Below are positions 6,730 through 12,687 of a stretch of 22,636 bases of DNA, one piece after another. Position numbers and translations under genes: made by a program. Positions within the stretch are counted from its first letter, which is position 1; every line of letters begins with the position of its first letter. The notes under the pieces were generated by a model. The model made no database searches and was not told where the DNA came from. It saw nothing but the letters and a program-made list of their open reading frames with translations. This stretch comes from a virus: IMG/VR virus record IMGVR_UViG_3300048834_000729, positions 1 to 22,636 of that record, one strand, 5' to 3'.

Positions 6730-8907
6730 ATGAGCGACGGGCCGTCCAACCTGCTCGACGCGGCGCGGTGGTACCTCGCGCGCGGTTACGCGCCGATCCC
6801 CGTGCCCGCGGGGACGAAGGTCCCCGTGCTCAAGGGGTGGACGGACCTGCGCCTGTCCGACGCCGACCTGCCCCAGCACTTCAACGGCACTGGGAACATC
6901 GGCGTGCTGCTCGGTGAGCCGAGCGGATGGCTCGTGGACGTGGATCTGGACTGCGAGGAGGCGGTGGCGCTCGCGCCGGCGTTCTTGCCGTCGACGGGCG
7001 CGACTTCGGGGCGGCCCGGCAAGCCCTCGTCGCACTGGTGGTACATCTGCGAGGGGGCGAAGACCCGCAAGCACCAGGATCCGGCGTCGAAGAAGATGAT
7101 TGTCGAACTGCGCAGCACCGGCGCTCAGACGGTCGTCGGTCCGAGCATGCACCCCAGCGGGGAGCTGTACGACCCGCTCGAGGGCGAGCCCGCCGTGGTC
7201 GATGCCGAGACGCTCAGCGCGGCGGTCGCGGCGTTGGCCGCGGCGGTGACGACGCAGCGGCATGGCGATACACCCCCGCCGGAGCGACCGGCCTCTCGAC
7301 ACGCCGTGTCGAGGCCTGTCCCCGCTCCCGACACCGTCTTGCGACGTGCCGAGGCGTACCTCGACCGCATCCCACCGGCGATCTCCGGCTCGGGCGGGCA
7401 CAGCCAGACGTACGCGGCCGCGACGGCGATGGTGCACGGGTTCGGGCTCGACGCGGAGGCGGCGTTCGGGTTGCTGCGGGACCGGTACAACCCGCGCTGC
7501 CAGCCGCCGTGGTCGGAAAAGGAACTTCGGCACAAGGTCAGCGACGCGGCGAGTAAGCCGCACGACCGTCCACATGGCTGGCTGCGCGACGCCGGGCCGA
7601 TTGAGGCCACCGATGTGGACCTCTCGGGCTTCGATCCCGAGCGCCGGCGTGTTCCCGGTGAGCGCCCCCGCACCGAGCGCCCGGCCGACCCCGGCCCGTT
7701 CCCCGATCACCTGCTCCGTGTGCCCGGGTTCATCGAGCAGGTCGTGGCGTACAACCTGGCGACCGCCACGCGGCCGCAGCCGGTCCTGGCGCTGGCGGCC
7801 GCGATCTGTCTGCAGGCCGTCCTCGCGGCCCGCAAGGTGCGCGACGAGCGCGGCAACCGGACCAACGCCTACTGCGTCGGCGTCGCGCCCTCCGGCGCGG
7901 GCAAGGACAACGCCCGCAAGGTCAACAAGAACATCCTCTTCGCCGCCGACATGGTCGAGCACGAGGGGAACGAGGACCTGGCGTCGGATGCCGGTCTGGT
8001 GACCGCCGTGGAGGCCGAGCCGGCGATCCTGTTTCAGATCGACGAGTTCGGCCGCTTCCTCCGCACCATCGGCGACCCGAAGAAGGCCCCGCACCTGTTC
8101 AACGTGCTGACGGCGCTAATGAAGCTCTACAGCTGCGCCGACACCGTGTTCCGAGGCAAGGCGTACGCCGACAAGAAGCGGAACAAGGTGGTCGATCAGC
8201 CGTGCGTGAGCGTCTACGGCACGACCGTACCCGAGCACTTCTTCGAGTCGCTCACCGCCGACAGCCTCAGCGACGGGTTCATCGCCCGACTCCTGGTGTT
8301 CGAGTCGGCCGAGACGCCGGCGCGGCAGCGCGCCCGGGCGACGGGCGTCCCCGACGCGATCAAGCAGGCCGCCGAGTGGTGGGGATCGTTCAAGCCCGGC
8401 GGCAACCTCGCCCCCGAGCACCCCCAGCCGATCGTGGTCGAGGCCACGCCGGAGGCGGGCGCGGTGTTCGATGCGCTCGCCGCGATGGTGGACGCCGAGC
8501 TCGGGAAGCCGGATGAGGCGGGAAGGTCGCTGTGGGCCCGTGCCGAGGAGAAGGCGTGCCGCCTTGCGCTGATCTACGCCTGCTCCGCCAACGCCCAGAA
8601 GCCGGTGATCGACGAGGACGCCGCCCGCTGGGCGTGCGACCTGTCGTCGTACCTGACGCGGCGGATGCTCTACATCGCCCACGAGTGGGTTGCCGACGGC
8701 GTGTTCGACGCCCGGCAGAAGCGCGTGGTCCGGGTGGTGCGCAAGGCGGGTGGAAAGATCTCCCGCAGTGAACTCTGCCGCAAGACGCAGTGGTTGACGC
8801 AGCGGGAGCGGCAGGAAGTCATCGACAACCTCTTGGAAACGCAGCAGTTGCGGCAGGAGGAGGAAACGTCCGCGACGCGGCCGAAGGTGGTGTATGCGCT
8901 GGCCTGA
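6730..8907 (+). CDS. Prim-pol domain / DUF3987 ATPase fusion (replicative primase-helicase)
   Basis: 725 residues. Residues 8-170 are a bifunctional primase-polymerase N-terminal domain (AEP superfamily): 'WLVDVDLD' carries the metal-binding acids (D70, D72), 'SSHWWY' gives the motif II histidine (H102), and 'VELRSTGAQTVVGPS' (125-139) follows. Residues 200-280 resemble a primase C-terminal helical domain ('PPWSEKELRHKVSDAA'). The rest matches DUF3987: P-loop 'APSGAGKD' (386-393) and Walker B 'ILFQIDEFG' (433-441). The P-loop ends in Asp rather than Ser/Thr. The C-terminal ~60 residues look like a winged helix ('GGKISRSELCRKTQWL'). One polypeptide could prime and help unwind at the phage origin. 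It is followed at once by an iteron-like repeat region. Confidence 0.88.
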   Translation: MSDGPSNLLDAARWYLARGYAPIPVPAGTKVPVLKGWTDLRLSDADLPQHFNGTGNIGVLLGEPSGWLVDVDLDCEEAVALAPAFLPSTGATSGRPGKPSSHWWYICEGAKTRKHQDPASKKMIVELRSTGAQTVVGPSMHPSGELYDPLEGEPAVVDAETLSAAVAALAAAVTTQRHGDTPPPERPASRHAVSRPVPAPDTVLRRAEAYLDRIPPAISGSGGHSQTYAAATAMVHGFGLDAEAAFGLLRDRYNPRCQPPWSEKELRHKVSDAASKPHDRPHGWLRDAGPIEATDVDLSGFDPERRRVPGERPRTERPADPGPFPDHLLRVPGFIEQVVAYNLATATRPQPVLALAAAICLQAVLAARKVRDERGNRTNAYCVGVAPSGAGKDNARKVNKNILFAADMVEHEGNEDLASDAGLVTAVEAEPAILFQIDEFGRFLRTIGDPKKAPHLFNVLTALMKLYSCADTVFRGKAYADKKRNKVVDQPCVSVYGTTVPEHFFESLTADSLSDGFIARLLVFESAETPARQRARATGVPDAIKQAAEWWGSFKPGGNLAPEHPQPIVVEATPEAGAVFDALAAMVDAELGKPDEAGRSLWARAEEKACRLALIYACSANAQKPVIDEDAARWACDLSSYLTRRMLYIAHEWVADGVFDARQKRVVRVVRKAGGKISRSELCRKTQWLTQRERQEVIDNLLETQQLRQEEETSATRPKVVYALA

Positions 8908-9455
8908 ACCGAATCTTTCAATCTTTCACCTATTCTCCGCGCGCGTACGCGGGGTGCGGGTGCATGCGTGTAAGGGAGGTATTGAAAGATTGAAAGATCT
9001 CTCTCTTTCATCATGTACTTTCCCCCTCCCGCCCCGCCGCGCCCATGCAGGTCGCGTGCCAGGCCGCGCCTACCACGAGCCCAACAGCCCGAAGCCTAAC
9101 GGCGGGGGTGAGGGGGTCGGTAGGTACTTCCCGGCCCATGTCGCGTTGCTACGCCCGCGGGAACAGCCGCGCTTCCCGACTGAGTTTGTTTCGCCCGTCC
9201 GAGCGCCGGGACGCCGCGAGGCAGGGTTGGTACGCCGCCCCGCCAACGACGCGACGTGGGCCAACGTGGGCGGACCCGTGGCCAACGGGCGCGGCCCGTA
9301 ACGGGGCAGATCGGGCGGACGCGACGCCCCGGACGGGCCTGTAGCCCGAGCGATCCAACCAGCAATCCAGCGATCCCCGGACCCGGCGCATGTGCGGCGG
9401 GCCACCACGACGCCCCTGCGCCGCGCCCTCGCCGGCGCGCACGACGGAGATCGCT
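8908..9455. other. 548-bp non-coding region between prim-pol and methyltransferase
   Basis: No convincing gene was found. The first ~100 bases hold the repeat cluster described separately. The rest (9011-9455) is very GC-rich, with short self-complementary words such as CCCGT...ACGGG near 9280-9305 and two GCGATCC words near 9350-9372. Open frames here have weak third-position bias and no SD at a plausible start. It may hold promoters, an origin or an untranslated leader for the methyltransferase; nothing specific can be claimed. Confidence 0.6.
8913..9010. repeat. Iteron-like inverted repeat cluster (candidate origin or operator)
   Basis: Two tandem ATCTTTCA words (8913-8920, 8921-8928) are mirrored by two tandem TGAAAGAT words (8983-8990, 8991-8998), a perfect 16-bp inverted repeat with a 54-bp spacer. 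A fifth TCTTTCA lies at 9004-9010. The spacer contains a 10-bp palindrome CGCGTACGCG (8942-8951) and an SD-like AAGGGAGGT (8972-8980). These A/T-rich words stand out in the GC-rich surroundings. The cluster starts 6 bases after the prim-pol stop, so an initiator-binding origin is one reading. A large terminator hairpin followed by a pyrimidine tract (8999-9008) is another. Confidence 0.6.
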
Positions 9456-10820
9456 ATGAATATCGAAACGCTTTCCATCGACGCGGTCCACGAGTACGAC
9501 CGCAACCCCCGCACCATCAACGACGCCGCTATCGACGCGGTCGCTAAGAGCATCGAGGCGTTTGGCTTCAAGGTGCCGATCCTGATCGACGCCGACGGCG
9601 TGATTATCGCCGGGCACACGCGGCTTCGCGCCGCTCGGAAGCTCGGGCTCAAGGAGGTGCCGACCATCCGCGCCGATGATCTGACGCCGGAACAGGTCAA
9701 GGCGCTGCGCATCGCCGACAACAAGGTCGCCACGCTGACCTCGTGGGACATGGAACTCCTGCCGCTGGAGCTCGCCGACCTCAAGGGCGTGGACTTCGAC
9801 CTCGCGCTCATCGGCTTCAGCGCCGAAGACCTCAGCGCGATCATGGCTCCCGCGGGCAGCGAGGGTTTGACTGATCCCGATGATGTGCCGGGCGCACCGG
9901 ACGCAGCGACGACGGTGCCGGGCGACATTTGGGTGCTCGGTAACCACCGGCTGATGTGCGGCGACTCCTCGCAGTCCGAGGACATGGACCGACTGCTCGA
10001 TGGCCAGCCGATCCACCTAGTGAACACGGACCCTCCGTACAACGTGAAGGTCGAGCCGCGATCGAACAACGCGATCGTGGCAGGCTTGAGTTCATTCGCG
10101 CTCGGGAAGAAGGCCAACTCCAACGAGCACGATCAGCAGAGCGCCGACCTCAACCGCTACCCCGAAAAGAGCCGCGCAACGCACAAGAAGCTCCGGGCCA
10201 AGGACCGCCCGCTCGCCAACGACTTCGTGTCCGACGATGAGTTCGACCGTCTGCTCGCGGCATGGTTTGGGAACATCACCCGCGTGCTGATCCCCGGCGG
10301 CACGTTCTACATCTGGGGCGGATACGCCAACTGCGGCAACTACCCGCCGGTGCTCAAGCGCTGCGAGCTGTACTTCGCGCAGGCGATCATCTGGATCAAG
10401 GAGCACCCGGTCCTGACCCGCAAGGACTTCATGGGGAACCACGAGTGGTGCTTCTACGGCTGGAAGGAAGGCGCAGCGCACCGCTTCTTCGGCCCCGCGA
10501 ACGTGCCAGATACGTGGTCGATCAAGAAGGTCAACCCGCAGAGCATGGTGCATCTCACCGAGAAGCCTGTCGAGCTCGCGCGGCGAGCCATCGAGTTCTC
10601 TTCGCGGCCCGGCGAGAACGTGCTCGACCTCTTCGGCGGCAGCGGGAGCACGCTCATCGGCGCGGAGATGACCGGGCGGCGGGCGTTCCTCATGGAGCTC
10701 GACGCGCTCTACTGCGATGTCATTGTGCAGCGCTGGGAGAAGTTCACGGGCCGCAAGGCGGAGCGGCTCTCGGCACAGGGTGTGGCCGAAGAGAAAGCCC
10801 CGGCGAGCGCCGAGGCGTGA
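9456..10820 (+). CDS. ParB-like domain / DNA methyltransferase fusion
   Basis: 454 residues. The ATG at 9456 follows GGAGA (9446-9450). Residues 1-130 are a ParB/sulfiredoxin-like nuclease fold ('DADGVIIAGHTRLRAARKLG', 45-64). The DNA methylase part carries DPPY (192-195, motif IV) before the SAM-binding 'DLFGGSGST' (391-399, motif I), preceded by 'HLTEKPVELARRAI'. This order marks a beta-type N6-adenine or N4-cytosine enzyme. About 60 residues rich in Lys, Asn and Ser (200-255) are inserted after DPPY and may belong to the target-recognition part. Such fusions are common in phages and usually act without a partner nuclease, for example against host restriction or in gene control. No restriction gene is adjacent. 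Confidence 0.9.
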   Translation: MNIETLSIDAVHEYDRNPRTINDAAIDAVAKSIEAFGFKVPILIDADGVIIAGHTRLRAARKLGLKEVPTIRADDLTPEQVKALRIADNKVATLTSWDMELLPLELADLKGVDFDLALIGFSAEDLSAIMAPAGSEGLTDPDDVPGAPDAATTVPGDIWVLGNHRLMCGDSSQSEDMDRLLDGQPIHLVNTDPPYNVKVEPRSNNAIVAGLSSFALGKKANSNEHDQQSADLNRYPEKSRATHKKLRAKDRPLANDFVSDDEFDRLLAAWFGNITRVLIPGGTFYIWGGYANCGNYPPVLKRCELYFAQAIIWIKEHPVLTRKDFMGNHEWCFYGWKEGAAHRFFGPANVPDTWSIKKVNPQSMVHLTEKPVELARRAIEFSSRPGENVLDLFGGSGSTLIGAEMTGRRAFLMELDALYCDVIVQRWEKFTGRKAERLSAQGVAEEKAPASAEA

Positions 10821-10840
10821 GGGAGAGGTGTCAGATGCAT

Positions 10841-11095
10841 TTACTCCTGCCGAGCAAGCACTTCCATCCACCCCGGGCCGTTGCCCTCCGGGTCGGCCGT
10901 CGGTACTACCACCACGCCGTTGTCGAGCGTGATGGCCAATACCGGATTCATGCCGATGGTGGCGTCATCGAACCCAATCGCCACGCTCTGCTTTCGGTTG
11001 AGCGCTGCAACGGAGACGATGCGACGTCCAATCAACCCGGCGAAGTGCTTCCGCACTGCGGCGTGCGCTTCACGATGGCGCGCTTCTTCCCGCAT
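10841..11095 (-). CDS. Small hypothetical protein (EGNGPG motif)
   Basis: 84 residues on the minus strand. The ATG is at 11095, with an SD complement CTCCC at 11104-11108 that lies inside the end of the preceding gene, 4 bases away. The N-terminus is basic and helical ('REEARHREAHAAVRKHFAGL') and the rest is beta-rich, ending 'VVVVPTADPEGNGPGW'. The pattern 'LDNG...DPEGNGPG' reminds me of a widespread family of small proteins of unknown function. It is the last gene of the reverse-strand cassette and converges with the methyltransferase gene across a 20-bp gap without a visible terminator. Confidence 0.7.
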   Translation of the reverse strand: MREEARHREAHAAVRKHFAGLIGRRIVSVAALNRKQSVAIGFDDATIGMNPVLAITLDNGVVVVPTADPEGNGPGWMEVLARQE

Positions 11096-11098
11096 GAT

Positions 11099-11566
11099 TC
11101 AGGCTCCCTTCCCGGCGACGAAGACGCCGCGCTCGTGCTTCTTGAAGCGGGCAGTCGTCCCCTTCGCGGCGATCTCCCGGATGATCGCGGCGTAGAGCGT
11201 CGCTTCCGGCGTCTTGCCGCCGGGGCTCTTCCAGAGGCCCTTCGCCTCCATCTGGGCGATCATCTCCGTCGCCCGCATCGGCACCTCCGACGCGGCGAGC
11301 ACCTGCGCGGCGGCGTCGAGGGCGCTGACGCGCTTCGGCTTGGCCTCCTTCGCGGGCTTCGGGGCCTTCGCCGCCTTGGGCGGCTTCGCGGCCTTCTCGC
11401 CCTTGCCCTTCACCGGGGCGGCGGGCTTGCCGTCGATGCGGTCCTTGATCTCGGCGAGGGTCGCCTTCCGGAGGCGGTCCGTCTTGGCCGCACCCTCGGC
11501 GCGGGCGGCGCTCTTGGACATCTTGGGGGTGCGGGGCTTCGCGGCCTTCTTGGTCTTCGTACTCAT
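11099..11566 (-). CDS. HARE-HTH domain protein with linker-histone-like tail
   Basis: 155 residues. The ATG at 11566 is chosen over one 10 codons upstream because GGAG (complement at 11573-11576) is 6 bases from it. Residues 1-79 are dominated by Lys, Ala and Pro, with repeated AKP/KAAK words like eukaryotic histone H1 tails. Residues 80-149 form a HARE-HTH winged helix: '[20 protein letters not shown]', '[20 protein letters not shown]', '[13 protein letters not shown]', 'FKKHERGVF'. This domain is associated with DNA-modification and chromatin-type factors and is proposed to recognise DNA. The combination suggests a DNA-compacting or silencing protein. It lies in a reverse-strand cassette facing the methyltransferase gene, which may be functionally relevant. 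The domain call is fairly secure; the role is inferred. Confidence 0.82.
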   Translation of the reverse strand: MSTKTKKAAKPRTPKMSKSAARAEGAAKTDRLRKATLAEIKDRIDGKPAAPVKGKGEKAAKPPKAAKAPKPAKEAKPKRVSALDAAAQVLAASEVPMRATEMIAQMEAKGLWKSPGGKTPEATLYAAIIREIAAKGTTARFKKHERGVFVAGKGA

Positions 11567-11595
11567 GATCATCTCCAGAACGGTGGTGCGGAACA

Positions 11596-11614
11596 CCGCC
11601 GCACGTTGCGGCGG
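11596..11614 (-). other. Intergenic hairpin within reverse-strand cassette
   Basis: CCGCCGCA (11596-11603) and TGCGGCGG (11607-11614) form a perfect 8-bp stem with a 3-nt loop, in the 90-bp gap between the HARE-HTH gene and the upstream gene. No U-tract follows. It may be a processing or attenuation site. Confidence 0.4.
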
Positions 11615-11656
11615 GAAATCGCGTCCGGCGCGGTCTCCCGCGTCGTCGCGCGGGGT

Positions 11657-11911
11657 TCATTCGTCCTTGAGAAACTCCTCGACGTGTTCGGGGTCCATGT
11701 TCGCCATGAAGCCGACGAGGTTGACGAGGTCCTCGCGGACTTTGCCGAGGTTGCCAACCAACCCCCAGTTGGCCGGGGCGGCCGCGTGCTCTTTGTCGTT
11801 GATGTCGAGGTGCATCTGCAGCACGTCGAGCAGGCGGGCAATGTCGTTCCGACGCGCGGCGTACACCTCGGCGGCGGCGGGTTCAAGCTTCGTGGTCTTG
11901 CGCTTCGTCAT
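11657..11911 (-). CDS. Small hypothetical helical protein
   Basis: 84 residues on the minus strand. The ATG at 11911 has AGGAG (complement at 11919-11923) at 7 bases. After a basic start 'MTKRKTTKLEP' it is almost all helix: 'EVYAARRNDIARLLDVLQMH', 'NLGKVREDLVNLVGFMANM', 'PEHVEEFLKDE'. It has no cysteine and no membrane span. The family is not recognised. It lies between the HARE-HTH gene and the cassette's first gene, behind a hairpin that may end the upstream transcript. Confidence 0.7.
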   Translation of the reverse strand: MTKRKTTKLEPAAAEVYAARRNDIARLLDVLQMHLDINDKEHAAAPANWGLVGNLGKVREDLVNLVGFMANMDPEHVEEFLKDE

Positions 11912-11947
11912 GGTCGTGCTCCTGTGCGTGGTACTCTGGTAAACAGC

Positions 11948-11970
11948 GAAGCCCGCGATTCGCGGGCTTC
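11948..11970 (-). terminator. Strong hairpin, probable terminator of the minus-strand gene at 11969-12271
   Basis: GAAGCCCGCG (11948-11957) and CGCGGGCTTC (11961-11970) form a perfect 10-bp stem with a 3-nt loop, overlapping the stop codon of the gene at 11969-12271. On the minus strand it is followed by GCTGTTTACC, a weak U-rich stretch. Read-through into the next minus-strand gene is possible. Confidence 0.6.
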
Positions 11971-12271
11971 AGGTCGTTGGGCGGTTGTCGTTCTTGCGGT
12001 CCCAACTGGTCGTGTCCTTCGGCTCGCCGACCGCCGCGAGGTAGTCGATCAGGTCTCCGGCGTTCCATGTGTCGCCCTCGACCGCGTCGTGCTCGTTCGG
12101 CCCATCGCGGCCGTCCCGGTCGATCTCGAAGAGGCGGAAGCCGCCGGTGTTCGTGGTGTCGATCGCCCATGTGCGTCCGTCGGGGGTGTGGACCTCGACG
12201 CTGGCGACGGTGAAGCCCCGGCGGCCCAAGGCATTGGCGATCCCGATGGCGTTCTTCGTGCTGGTCTTCAT
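11969..12271 (-). CDS. Small hypothetical protein, first gene of reverse-strand cassette
   Basis: 100 residues from the ATG at 12271, with a GGAG (complement 12281-12284) 9 bases upstream. The frame is open further 5' but that part lacks an SD and reads as Arg-rich filler. The N-terminus 'MKTSTKNAIGIANALGRRGF' is helical. It is followed by strands 'TVASVEVHTPDGRTWAIDTT' and 'GFRLFEIDRDG', then an acidic turn and the helix 'NAGDLIDYLAAVG'. The protein looks like a compact alpha/beta domain. The family is not recognised. It is transcribed divergently from the packaging genes. Confidence 0.7.
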   Translation of the reverse strand: MKTSTKNAIGIANALGRRGFTVASVEVHTPDGRTWAIDTTNTGGFRLFEIDRDGRDGPNEHDAVEGDTWNAGDLIDYLAAVGEPKDTTSWDRKNDNRPTT

Positions 12272-12441
12272 CGCGTGGTTCTCCGTCGCGGGGTTCCGCC
12301 CCGCGTTGTGACACATGAAGCCATGACATCCGCGCACCGGCAAGGCGAATGCGCGAGGATTCGCCGTCAATCTCGCCCTTGTGGGCAACTACGCGGAACA
12401 TGTGGGCAAGTGGCGAAACCGGCGCGAATGGGAGGTCCGCG
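12272..12441. promoter_or_regulatory. Divergent control region between reverse cassette and late genes
   Basis: This 170-bp gap separates two divergently transcribed units, so promoters for both are expected here, although no clear -35/-10 pair is visible in the GC-rich sequence. It holds a hairpin CGCGGGG/CCCCGCG (12287-12293, 12299-12305) in the leader of the minus gene, a palindrome GGCGAAT-N8-ATTCGCC (12344-12365), and two direct repeats TGTGGGCAA (12380-12388, 12401-12409) spaced 21 bp. The last two look like protein-binding sites. Confidence 0.5.
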
Positions 12442-12687
12442 ATGACTCCCGAACACGCGCCTAGTTCCGGGTCGGGCGGGGCGGCGGGGATGGCGCGGCT
12501 GAACCCCGCCGCGCTCCCCGTGGTGGACGCAGCCCGCGTGCTCACGCGGCTTGGCGGCAAGCCCGTCTCCGAAGCGATGCTCCGCGCCGACATCGATGCG
12601 GGCGCACCGGCGAACGCCGACGGCACGCTCAACCTCGTCCATTACGCCGCATGGCTGGTGAAGGAGACGAGTGCCGGTGGCGATTGA
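12442..12687 (+). CDS. Small HTH-like protein, candidate terminase small subunit
   Basis: 81 residues. The ATG at 12442 follows GGGAGGT (12430-12436); the open frame upstream lacks an SD. After a Gly/Ser-rich start, residues 31-73 ('ARVLTRLGGKPVSEAMLRAD' and on to 'ADGTLNLVHYAAWLV') resemble residues 16-63 of the adjacent terminase large subunit ('ARLLN...VVSERQLHRHR...ADG...DLFRYVAWLV'). The shared block has a helix-turn-helix layout. Its place directly before the large subunit and the 17-base overlap suggest a DNA-recognition subunit for packaging. No known small-subunit family was recognised, so this is an inference from position and internal similarity. Confidence 0.65.
   Translation: MTPEHAPSSGSGGAAGMARLNPAALPVVDAARVLTRLGGKPVSEAMLRADIDAGAPANADGTLNLVHYAAWLVKETSAGGD

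Noticed and set aside
6004-8094. A 696-codon minus-strand open frame opposite the prim-pol gene
   Set aside because: Arg/Val/Leu-rich shadow without an SD or recognisable motif; the plus strand carries helicase and primase motifs.
8894-9301. Plus-strand 135-codon frame after the prim-pol gene
   Set aside because: Starts inside the prim-pol gene, crosses the repeat cluster, and has weaker third-position bias than neighbours. Its 3' half (from about 9055) is the only part that might be a gene remnant.
9270-9310. Short CCCGT/ACGGG inverted repeats
   Set aside because: Only 5-bp stems in very GC-rich DNA; expected by chance and with no T-tract.
10262-12445. A 727-codon plus-strand open frame across the reverse cassette
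   Set aside because: It is an antisense shadow in GC-rich DNA: repetitive Arg/Gly/Leu composition, and it overlaps the methyltransferase and four minus-strand genes that have proper starts and SDs.
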